From Sphingomonadaceae bacterium (lineage in GTDB: Bacteria; Pseudomonadota; Alphaproteobacteria; Sphingomonadales; Sphingomonadaceae): 9,046 nt of DNA. The position numbers and the translations under genes are program-made. The notes beneath the pieces were generated by a model. That model was not told the origin of the DNA and ran no database searches. It saw nothing but the letters and a program-made list of their open reading frames with translations. The stretch covers positions 3,118 to 12,163 of the forward strand of contig JAHDXX010000083.1 of NCBI GenBank assembly GCA_023384025.1. Direction: 5' to 3'. This document shows, in pieces, positions 1 through 6,157 of this stretch; positions within the stretch are counted from its first letter, which is position 1; each line of letters starts with the position of its first letter.

Positions 1-1
1 C

Positions 2-121
2 TGGGGCAAAAACGTATTCAACGAATACTACTGGAATAACGTCGTGGCGGCATTCGACACGATCGGCCGGTATCCTGGAAAGCCTGCAACGTACGGCGTT
101 AGCCTCAGCTTCAACTACTGA
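2..121 (+). CDS. TonB-dependent receptor, C-terminal end (partial)
   Basis: Only the last 39 codons are in the window; the gene begins upstream. The visible residues include W-G-K-N-V-F-N-E-Y-Y near the start and end in Y-G-V-S-L-S-F-N-Y before TGA at 119-121. An 'N-[LV]-F-[ND]-x-x-Y' turn followed about 25 residues later by 'P-x-x-Y-G-[VL]-x-[LV]-x-[FY]' and a terminal aromatic residue is the usual end of the 22-strand outer-membrane barrel of TonB-dependent receptors; the last strand is recognised by the BAM machinery. Such receptors import bulky or hydrophobic substrates across the outer membrane and are very numerous in sphingomonads, often beside catabolic genes as here. The substrate cannot be read from this fragment. 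A strong hairpin lies 34 nt after the stop. Confidence 0.8.
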   Translation, partial: WGKNVFNEYYWNNVVAAFDTIGRYPGKPATYGVSLSFNY

Positions 122-154
122 GCGCGCCAGTTGCGATCGATGCGAGAATTGAGA

Positions 155-186
155 GAGCAGATCGATCGAGCAAGGTCGGTCTGCTC
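155..186 (+). terminator. Strong hairpin after the TonB-receptor gene, probable terminator
   Basis: Bases 155-167 pair with 174-186 over 13 positions (11 Watson-Crick pairs and two G-T wobbles) around a 6-nt loop (168-173). The outer seven pairs, GAGCAGA with TCTGCTC, are perfect. The stem is followed by AAATTT, a short and imperfect U-tract, so intrinsic termination may be leaky or Rho-assisted. It lies 34 nt after the receptor stop and 123 nt before the SDR start, so it probably separates the two transcription units. Confidence 0.55.
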
Positions 187-309
187 AAATTTCGACATCG
201 AGCACCCGAATTTTTCCAGCGTGGCCAGCGATTGGTCGTGCTTTTAAACGGGTGAAAATCCGGTCCGACATGGCCGACGTTTACTGAAGTTTTTCAAAGG
301 AGTTATTCC

Positions 310-1077
310 ATGCCTAGTCGTTTGCAGAACAAAGTCGCTGTGATCTCTGGCGGCGCGTCCGGGATCGGTGCAGCCGCTGCACGATTGTTCGTGGCGGAGG
401 GAGCCTGTGTAATCGTGGCTGATCTTCAGGAGCCGCTTGATCGCAAGCTTGCCGACCTGATCAGCACTGATCCGGACAAAATTCGGTTTGTGAAGTGCGA
501 TGTGTCCATCGAGGACGAAGTGGTCGCTGCGATTGAGGCGGCTGCTTCAGCTTTCGGCAAACTCGACACGGTAGTTGCGTGTGCCGGAGTACCCGGCATG
601 GGCGCAGCGGGAGATATTTCGGCTGAGCACTGGGATAAAACGTTCGCGGTGAATGCGCGGGGCGTCTTTCTTTTCACGAAGTACGCCATACCGCACATGA
701 TCAAGGCTGGCGGCGGATCGATAATCAACATTTCTTCCGCATTCGGGATTGTCGCCGGCCCGCAGTTCGCGGCTTATGCCGCCTCAAAGGGGGCGGTGCG
801 CAACTTCTCCAAAGCAACTGCCCTCGACTATATCGGCCAAGGTATTCGCTCGAACTCGATCCACCCAGGCTATATCGATACGCCGATTGTGCAGAATATC
901 ATCAGCAACGCTGAGGACACCGATGCTGCGCAGTCTATGTTTAATGCGCTGCAACCGGGTGGCCATGCAGGCGCTCCAGAGGACATCGCTTGGGGATGCG
1001 TATATCTCGCTTCGGACGAAGCTCGATTCGTAACCGGTGCGGAACTGGTCATTGATGGCGGACTATTGGCCCGCTGA
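310..1077 (+). CDS. SDR-family NAD(P)-dependent oxidoreductase
   Basis: A 255-residue classical short-chain dehydrogenase/reductase, the normal length for the family. The Rossmann cofactor loop is S13-G-G-A-S-G-I-G20. Asp38 after the second strand favours NAD over NADP. C63-D-V marks the adenine-binding site. The usual NNAG motif is A90-C-A-G93. The catalytic tetrad is N115, S143, Y156 and K160 (Y-A-A-S-K), followed by H185-P-G-Y-I-D-T-P192 and the C-terminal S-D-E-A-R-F-V-T-G-A-E and D-G-G motifs. It should be a soluble cytoplasmic enzyme that oxidises a secondary alcohol or reduces the matching ketone. The start is well supported: AAAGGAG at 296-302, seven bases before ATG. The gene ends nine bases from the convergent EthD gene. 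The catabolic neighbours suggest a step in degrading a cyclic or terpenoid/steroid-like compound, but the substrate is not identifiable. Confidence 0.93.
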   Translation: MPSRLQNKVAVISGGASGIGAAAARLFVAEGACVIVADLQEPLDRKLADLISTDPDKIRFVKCDVSIEDEVVAAIEAAASAFGKLDTVVACAGVPGMGAAGDISAEHWDKTFAVNARGVFLFTKYAIPHMIKAGGGSIINISSAFGIVAGPQFAAYAASKGAVRNFSKATALDYIGQGIRSNSIHPGYIDTPIVQNIISNAEDTDAAQSMFNALQPGGHAGAPEDIAWGCVYLASDEARFVTGAELVIDGGLLAR

Positions 1078-1086
1078 AGGCGCGCA

Positions 1087-1878
1087 CTAATATCGCGGCG
1101 AGGGTTCGGATTCGACGAAGTCAAAGATCGTATGCTCCTTCGCCGCGAACGCGCGCGTCAAAGACGGCACGCTGAAGGCCTCCTCGTCCGTCCGGAGCGC
1201 CGCGATGGCGGTAGCAGCCTCCGGCGTGGTCAACGCCAGCGTCATTGCCTCGACGCTGGGCCACCACATTTCAGTGACCCCGTCAGGCGCCGGTTGCCAC
1301 CCTCTGAGTTCGGCAAAATCGAACTTCGCTTCTGGATCACGATGGTTCTGGATGTATTTGCAGATCCCCAGAGCAGAAGCGTGCTGCCGAACAAGCCGCG
1401 CGTGCCCAGTACGCCAGCGGTCAGAGAAGTCCGCTGCGCCCAGCTCAGGGCGCTTCCACATATCAATTACGATCTTGACGGCCGTACCAGCTTTAGGTGG
1501 CAGCCAGTCACTCCGATCGAGGATAGCTATCTCCTGCGCCACGAACCCACTCACATTGACCGTATCGGTGAACGCCTGCTCATCCAGCTCGAGGATACCG
1601 CTGGCTTCTGTGCCCTCGGGTGAAGCCAGAGCGCGCTCCATGCTGTTCCAGCTTTCCCACCAGAGTTCCGACTGCCCATCGAGCGGATCGCGCCAGTTTT
1701 CGGCTGTGAAAAGCCTGATTTCAGGCAGTGCAATCCGGTGTGCCTGAACGTAGCGTAGGAACCCCATTGCGCGTGCGTGAACTCGCACAAGGTCACCATG
1801 ACCATGCAGATAGCGTGGGTAGAACTCTCCTTCGCTCAATCCCTGCTTACGGGGTACCTGGCACAACATTTTGATCAT
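1087..1878 (-). CDS. Two-domain EthD-family protein
   Basis: 263 residues with a clear internal duplication. Each half is an EthD-type ferredoxin-like (dimeric alpha/beta barrel) domain, about residues 1-120 and 132-255, offset by exactly 132 residues. Paired landmarks are H27/H159, L-V-R-x-H-A at 30-35 and 162-167, Y-[VI]-Q-x-H-R at 43-48 and 175-180, and the double Trp W73-W74 and W205-W206. Single-domain EthD proteins form dimers, so this fusion probably makes the dimer within one chain. EthD was first described in an ether-degradation (ethRABCD) locus; relatives occur widely in catabolic operons of actinobacteria and sphingomonads, mostly without a proven reaction. The start at 1878 has a GAGG element about 8 nt upstream on the minus strand. 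It lies 86 nt downstream of the hydrolase gene on the same strand, so the two are probably co-transcribed. A cytoplasmic accessory or lyase-like role in the same pathway is an inference. Confidence 0.87.
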   Translation of the reverse strand: MIKMLCQVPRKQGLSEGEFYPRYLHGHGDLVRVHARAMGFLRYVQAHRIALPEIRLFTAENWRDPLDGQSELWWESWNSMERALASPEGTEASGILELDEQAFTDTVNVSGFVAQEIAILDRSDWLPPKAGTAVKIVIDMWKRPELGAADFSDRWRTGHARLVRQHASALGICKYIQNHRDPEAKFDFAELRGWQPAPDGVTEMWWPSVEAMTLALTTPEAATAIAALRTDEEAFSVPSLTRAFAAKEHTIFDFVESEPSPRY

Positions 1879-1964
1879 GCTACAATCCTCATCGCGTGCA
1901 CCGGATTATGCGACGAAGCGGGACTTCTGGTCTGTCGAGCTAACTTCCAAGGCCCGCCAACGCG

Positions 1965-2855
1965 TTACTTGGGAAGGTGCTCAGCAAGGAAGGCCCCCGC
2001 CTCGGCCAGAGCTTCCTCGCCCTCGTCCAGTACGCCGGCATATAGCTGCCATACGTGAGGCAGTTCCTGATACACACGCAACTGGACCTTCACATCGGCC
2101 AGTATTGCAGCGCGCAGGAGCCTGAGAGAGTCGTCCAGAAGGACTTCGTGACTGCTGACCTGGATGAGTATCGGGGGAAGTCCAGCGAGGTCACCGTAGA
2201 TCGGTGACGCCTCGGGCGACCGGGGATCGGCTCCTGATAGATATCCCTGCGCCATACCGGGCGCCATGCCCTCGGTTACCAGGACATCTCGTTCCAGATT
2301 ATCGACCAGGGACTGACCTGTCGTGCCCATGTCGGCGAACGGAGAGAACAGGGTCACAGCGCGTGGAAGAGCGATGTTGCGCGCCTTGCAGCGAAGCAGA
2401 GTGGCTACCGCGAGGCCACCTCCCGCAGAGTCGCCAGCGAAAAATACGCGATCAGGCGACGTGCCGCTTTCGAGGAGCCACTGATATGCGGCAACAGCAT
2501 CGTCGACCGCTGCCGGATAAGGATGCTCGGGTGCGAGCCTGTAATCGACAGCCAGCGTGCGAACCCCTGCCGCCTGACCAAGCCTTGCGACAAGGCCGCG
2601 ATGCGATGTGCACGAGCCGATCATGTACCCACCTCCATGCAGGTAGAGGATCGTCGCATCGCTGACAGAGCCGGGAGCGAGGCCAATTTCGCAGGGCACC
2701 CCGTTAGCGGTTTCCTTCATATACTGGATCGATGGATCCGGCGGAGTGATGTCGCCTTGCGCGTCGAATGCCGCGCGTAACTCCGGGAGCTCCAGCGCTC
2801 CGAGATGAGCGGCGCGTATCATCTCGTTGACTCGGTCAAGCTGTTCTCGGGACAT
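1965..2855 (-). CDS. Alpha/beta hydrolase, hormone-sensitive-lipase (HSL, family IV) type
   Basis: 296 residues, typical of HSL-family carboxylesterases. The oxyanion-hole motif H73-G-G-G76 follows the strand I-L-Y-L. A D-Y-R-L-A-P-E-H-P-Y-P-A-A motif starts at 104. The nucleophile elbow is G141-D-S143-A-G-G146. His267 (L-P-H-V-W) completes the triad. The acid is probably Glu237 in S-H-E-V-L-L-D-D, where most members (such as E. coli Aes) have Asp; D241 is the alternative. There is no signal peptide, so the enzyme should be cytoplasmic and cleave short-chain or bulky carboxyl esters or lactones. The start ATG at 2855 has GGAG 9 nt upstream. It is the first gene of a probable two-gene minus-strand operon with the EthD gene and is divergent from the CoA-transferase gene. 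It likely frees an acid or alcohol from an ester during catabolism; the true substrate is unknown. Confidence 0.92.
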   Translation of the reverse strand: MSREQLDRVNEMIRAAHLGALELPELRAAFDAQGDITPPDPSIQYMKETANGVPCEIGLAPGSVSDATILYLHGGGYMIGSCTSHRGLVARLGQAAGVRTLAVDYRLAPEHPYPAAVDDAVAAYQWLLESGTSPDRVFFAGDSAGGGLAVATLLRCKARNIALPRAVTLFSPFADMGTTGQSLVDNLERDVLVTEGMAPGMAQGYLSGADPRSPEASPIYGDLAGLPPILIQVSSHEVLLDDSLRLLRAAILADVKVQLRVYQELPHVWQLYAGVLDEGEEALAEAGAFLAEHLPK

Positions 2856-2880
2856 GATCTTTCGCTCCGCCTCTCATCAT

Positions 2881-2919
2881 CTTTATATTGACTGGTTATC
2901 CCATTAGCTTGCCGCAAGC
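2881..2919. promoter_or_regulatory. Divergent control region with palindrome GCTTGC-C-GCAAGC
   Basis: The 150 bp between the divergent hydrolase and CoA-transferase starts is AT-richer than its surroundings. Bases 2907-2919 form a perfect 6-bp inverted repeat with one central base. Its centre lies about 48 bp before the predicted start of the CoA-transferase transcript, a plausible place for an activator or repressor. On the minus strand TATAAA (complement of 2882-2887) could be a -10 box for the hydrolase, but no good -35 box is correctly spaced from it. No regulator gene is in the window, so an operator function is inference. Confidence 0.3.
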
Positions 2920-2924
2920 AAGTA

Positions 2925-2954
2925 TTGACCGCAGCGTTGGATGCAGCCTATCAT
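2925..2954 (+). promoter_or_regulatory. Sigma70-like promoter of the CoA-transferase gene
   Basis: TTGACC at 2925-2930 and TATCAT at 2949-2954 are separated by 18 bases; each hexamer matches the bacterial consensus at five of six positions. Transcription would start near 2961, leaving a leader of about 45 nt before ATG at 3006. The same TTG at 2925 could be read as a start codon of a longer reading frame. If this promoter is real, that start is excluded because it forms the -35 box. Confidence 0.5.
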
Positions 2955-3005
2955 TCGCCTAGCGATATGCTCGGACGTACACCGGAGCTGCACGAGAGGT
3001 TGGAC

Positions 3006-5480
3006 ATGGGCAACGATAAGCGCACCGGTTTTCTCGGGCCATATCGGGTGCTTGACGTCACCGATCACCGCGGTCTCCTTGCCGGACATATCCTGGCGCA
3101 GCTCGGTGCGGATGTGGTCCAGATGGAGCCGCCCGGCGGAAGCGATGGTCGGCACCAGCCACCCTTCCATCCAAGCTGGCCCGACGGGGAAAACTCATTC
3201 TACTGGGCAGCATATGCATCCGGAAAGCGATCGATTGTCTGCGATCCAGGTGTTGACCGTGAGATCTGGGAGCAGCTGGTCCTGTCAGCCGACATCCTGC
3301 TTGATTCAGCAGCACCAGGCGAAGGCCGCCCTGATTGGCTCGATCCCGCTGCTCTCGAGTTGCTCAATCCTCGCCTGATCCATGTTTCGATTACCCCTTT
3401 TGGCCTGACAGGTCCCAAAAAGGACTGGCTTGATAGCGAAATTGCACTCTGGGCGGCAGGTGGACCACTGCTACTGACGCGTGATCTCGAAGGGCGGCCC
3501 CTGAGGATCAGCGTGCCGCAGGCTTACCTGCATGGTGCAGCCACGGCCGCGGGTGCCGCGCTGATCGCCCATGCAGAACGGGTTCGCAGCGGTGTTGGGC
3601 AGCATGTCGACGTGTCCATCCTCCAGACCCTCCCGCAATGTACGCTTGGAGCCGTACTTGCCGAATCCATCGGCCATCCGAATTTCGTGCCAAAGCCTGG
3701 TCCGGTGCGTGCGGCAGGCAAAGGCGGGCCAATGGACCTGAGCGGAAGCGGCGCTCTGACCCGTCGTTCAAAGTGGCCAGTCGCCGATGGCCTTGCCGAA
3801 ATGCATCTGGCCATGGGCCCTGCAACCGGAGTCTCGTCGAATAAGCTCTTCGCGTGGATGATCGAGGAAGGCCAGTTGGCCGAGGAATTCCACGGGTGGG
3901 ACTGGACCACCCTCCACGAACGTCTGGAGAGTGGGGAAATCACCTGGGAGCAGATCGAGGAGGCGCGTAACCAGGTCTCCGCATTCCTCATGCAGTTCCG
4001 CAAGGCAGACCTGATGCAGGTTGCCCTGGATCGCGGCATTCGCATCGCACCCATCGATACAATCGCCGGTTTGCTGGCGAACGAGCAGTTTGCCGCACGC
4101 GGCTTCTTTGCGCAGGTGGCTGGAACCCACGGAGAATATACAGTCCCCTGGAGTTTCGCGGGCGCGTGTCCGGGCGCCTTCGCCAAGGCGACAGCAGCAC
4201 CTGCGCTGGACGCGCATCGCGAGGCAATTCTCGCGGAATGGTCACAGCCGGACCAGCCAGCACAGGTGGTAACCAGGTCCAACGGACAGCCGCTCGACGG
4301 GCTGAAGGTTCTGGATCTTGCGTGGGTTGTAGCGGGCCCTCTTATCGGCCGAAGCCTCGCGGACTATGGCGCCACCGTCATTCGCGTGGAGTCCTCCAAG
4401 CGGGTCGAAACGGCCCGCCTTATGGGACCTTTTCCCGGAGGCGAATACGACGTTCATAGATGCGCTTTGTACGACACCTGCAATGCGGGAAAACTTGGAC
4501 TGACCCTCGATCTTTCACGCCCCGAGGCTCGCGAGATTGTAAAATCTCTCGCGCGTTGGGCCGACGTAGTGGTCGAGTCCTTTACCCCCGGCCAGATGGC
4601 AAAGTGGGGGCTCTCGTACGAAGATCTCTCGAAAGACAACCCCGGCCTCGTGATGGTTAGCACATCGCTCACTGGTCAAACGGGGCCCTTCGCAAAGTAT
4701 TCTGGATACGGAGGTCACGGGGCTGCCATTGCCGGCTTCCAGAATATCGTAGGGAGGATCGGTGCAGATCCCGTCGGCCCGTACGGGCCCTATACCGATT
4801 TCGTCACTCCCAGATTTGGGATAGCGGCGACATTGGCAGCACTCGATCACCGCAGACGCACCGGACTGGGGTGCTGGCTCGACATGTCCCAGACCGAAGC
4901 GGGCGTTCAGTTTCTGGCCGCCCAGATCGCGGAAACGTCTGTGACTGGTCGGATCCAGGGCCCGATGGGAAACCGGGATCTTGCGATGGCTCCCCATGGC
5001 GTGTTCCGGGCAGAGGGTGACGATGCCTGGATCGCGATAGCCGTGCAATCGGATGAGCAATGGAAACGCCTCGCTTCGCTGGCCGGAATCGATGAACCGG
5101 AATGGGCGACGATCGAAGGTCGCAAGCGCGATGAGGATGAGCTTGAAGACCGCATCGGGAAATGGTGTGAAAAGCACGACGTCGGCACGTTAGAGCAAAC
5201 GTTGCAAGACTCCAGAATACCGGCGCACCGCCTTGTCACAATTGAGGAATTCGCGAACGACCCGCAAATTGCCGCTCGAGGACATATTGTTGAGATGCAG
5301 CAGTCACTTTCCGGCCTTATGGCAATCGAGGCTTCGCCGTTCATGCTATCAAGGACACCGGCCCAGTACGTCCGATCTGCTCCACACTTCGGTCGGGACA
5401 ATCTTTTGGTCCTTACAGACATCCTTCAGCTTGATGCCAAGCTCATCTCCTCTCTCGGACAGACCGGTGTATTGAGTTGA
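3006..5480 (+). CDS. Double-length family III (CaiB/BaiF) CoA-transferase
   Basis: 824 residues from ATG 3006, about twice a normal CaiB/BaiF protein. There are two tandem halves: about 9-415 (R-V-L-D-V-T-D; L-A-Q-L-G-A-D-V-V-Q-M-E-P-P-G-G) and about 430-810 (L-D-G-L-K-V-L-D-L-A; L-A-D-Y-G-A-T-V-I-R-V-E-S). Each keeps the signature G-x-G-x-x-[VL]-D-[VM]-S (201-204 and 625-628). In the second half Asp598 in Y-T-D-F-V-T-P-R-F-G sits where the family has its catalytic Asp, which forms acyl and CoA thioester intermediates. The first half has Gln172 (V-P-Q-A-Y-L-H-G) there and is probably structural. The enzyme should move CoA from a donor thioester to a carboxylic acid in the cytoplasm. The start is chosen because GAGAGG (2994-2999) lies six bases before ATG 3006, the domain begins just after it, and a promoter overlaps the upstream TTG at 2925. 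Another in-frame ATG (2967) lacks a ribosome site. The divergent esterase suggests that it activates the acid released by hydrolysis. Confidence 0.9.
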   Translation: MGNDKRTGFLGPYRVLDVTDHRGLLAGHILAQLGADVVQMEPPGGSDGRHQPPFHPSWPDGENSFYWAAYASGKRSIVCDPGVDREIWEQLVLSADILLDSAAPGEGRPDWLDPAALELLNPRLIHVSITPFGLTGPKKDWLDSEIALWAAGGPLLLTRDLEGRPLRISVPQAYLHGAATAAGAALIAHAERVRSGVGQHVDVSILQTLPQCTLGAVLAESIGHPNFVPKPGPVRAAGKGGPMDLSGSGALTRRSKWPVADGLAEMHLAMGPATGVSSNKLFAWMIEEGQLAEEFHGWDWTTLHERLESGEITWEQIEEARNQVSAFLMQFRKADLMQVALDRGIRIAPIDTIAGLLANEQFAARGFFAQVAGTHGEYTVPWSFAGACPGAFAKATAAPALDAHREAILAEWSQPDQPAQVVTRSNGQPLDGLKVLDLAWVVAGPLIGRSLADYGATVIRVESSKRVETARLMGPFPGGEYDVHRCALYDTCNAGKLGLTLDLSRPEAREIVKSLARWADVVVESFTPGQMAKWGLSYEDLSKDNPGLVMVSTSLTGQTGPFAKYSGYGGHGAAIAGFQNIVGRIGADPVGPYGPYTDFVTPRFGIAATLAALDHRRRTGLGCWLDMSQTEAGVQFLAAQIAETSVTGRIQGPMGNRDLAMAPHGVFRAEGDDAWIAIAVQSDEQWKRLASLAGIDEPEWATIEGRKRDEDELEDRIGKWCEKHDVGTLEQTLQDSRIPAHRLVTIEEFANDPQIAARGHIVEMQQSLSGLMAIEASPFMLSRTPAQYVRSAPHFGRDNLLVLTDILQLDAKLISSLGQTGVLS

Positions 5481-5572
5481 AATTGATGCATGCTGCCACT
5501 GTTCCGTAGCCCGGTGACATTGATCCGGAATTCAGGAACTGATCCTAGCGGCACCTATGGTAATCGTCGCTG

Positions 5573-5758
5573 ATGAATGAGGTCCTTTCTCCATGCACCG
5601 GGAAGTGTCTTCTCGACCGCCGCACGCGGTGGTGTGTCGGGTGCGGCCGAACAGCATCCGAAATCGCTCGATGGCCCACCGCCTCAACGGACGAAAAAAT
5701 GAAGATAGGCAAGAAGCTTTCGGCGAGGCTGCTGAGTATCAGGTCCGGTAAGGCCTGA
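5573..5758 (+). CDS. DUF1289 domain-containing small protein
   Basis: 61 residues matching the DUF1289 pattern: P7-C8-x3-C12-x2-D, then W20-C21-x2-C24-x-R-[TS]-x2-E-I-x2-W34. The four cysteines look like a small zinc or metal knuckle, followed by a basic C-terminal helix (K-I-G-K-K-L-S-A-R-L-L). The family is common in proteobacteria and its role is not established. The ATG at 5573 has no clear ribosome-binding site; the next in-frame Met is too far inside to keep the motif, so this start is the best available. It begins 92 nt after the CoA-transferase stop and is probably an independent host gene marking the edge of the damaged region that follows. Confidence 0.85.
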   Translation: MNEVLSPCTGKCLLDRRTRWCVGCGRTASEIARWPTASTDEKMKIGKKLSARLLSIRSGKA

Positions 5759-5885
5759 GGTGCATGTTGGTCTGCTTCGCGCCCCCCATACCGGACGTCC
5801 GGTGCAATCAACACTCTGCCGCAAGCTGTTTCTGGCCTCGCTTGCTGGTCAAATAGATCTCTGGTCTTATGTAAAATCCGGATTC
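5759..5885. other. Non-coding spacer with a 14-bp perfect palindrome
   Basis: No convincing gene is seen here. Bases 5790-5803 read ACCGGACGTCCGGT, identical on both strands with no spacer. It lies 32 bp after the DUF1289 stop. It could be a protein-binding site or chance in GC-rich DNA. It has no T-tract and no loop, so a terminator is unlikely. Confidence 0.35.
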
Positions 5886-5985
5886 TCAGCTCTCGTCTGC
5901 GCCTGCCAGCAAGTCCATGAAATTCCGTGCCGCTTCTTGGTCAGCCGCGTCCTCGAATGCCACGCCGAGTTCCGGCGCGGCTCCG
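5886..5985 (-). pseudogene. C-terminal remnant of an unidentified minus-strand ORF
   Basis: On the minus strand, a frame closing with TGA at 5886-5888 encodes an acidic, helix-like tail (E-L-G-V-A-F-E-D-A-A-D-Q-E-A-A then N-F-M-D-L-L-A-G-A-D-E-S). Its composition and codon choice look more like a real protein end than the opposite + strand frame, which is Ser/Ala-rich and featureless. Upstream on the minus strand (beyond about 5985) the frame becomes the antisense of the methyltransferase remnant, so the true gene body appears to have been cut away. I do not recognise the family, and it may still be a chance frame. Confidence 0.25.
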
Positions 5986-5988
5986 GGA

Positions 5989-6157
5989 CGCGATCTGGAC
6001 GCTGCATATGCGCAGCTCCAGCAGTATGCGCCGGCCCTTGGCAATCCACCCCTTCTAGTCGTTTCCGATACGCGGAGAATCGTGGTCCGGACGAACTGGA
6101 CCAACACCGTCAGCGAAGCTCACACATTCGAACTGGCCGACATTGCTATCCCCGAAG
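5989..6157 (+). pseudogene. Class I DNA methyltransferase remnant, N-terminal piece
   Basis: Reading from 5989 in this frame gives R-D-L-D-A-A-Y-A-Q-L-Q-Q-Y, then N-P-P-L-L-V-V-S-D, and I-V-V-R-T-N-W-T-N-T-V-S-E followed by F-E-L-A-D-I. In intact large class I N6-adenine methyltransferases (YeeA/MmeI-like), this is the segment before the long helical linker, at about residues 80-150 of the protein. The true N-terminus (about 80 residues, including the nuclease-like or substrate-entry part in some members) is absent. The match stops at about 6155, where the sequence jumps into a different frame at the catalytic domain. A longer open frame from 5917 exists, but its first 24 codons have no family resemblance. 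Confidence 0.7.

Noticed and set aside
1132..1747. + strand open frames across the EthD gene
   Set aside because: The minus-strand EthD duplication explains the conservation; the + strand frames carry no recognisable pattern.
2925..3005. TTG start at 2925 giving an 851-residue CoA-transferase
   Set aside because: The extra 27 residues have no family resemblance, no ribosome site precedes the TTG, and it coincides with a good -35 box.
3524..4282. Long minus-strand open frame inside the CoA-transferase gene
   Set aside because: Its translation is Ser/Arg/Ala-rich without motifs and it is fully antisense to a well-supported gene; high GC explains the lack of stops.
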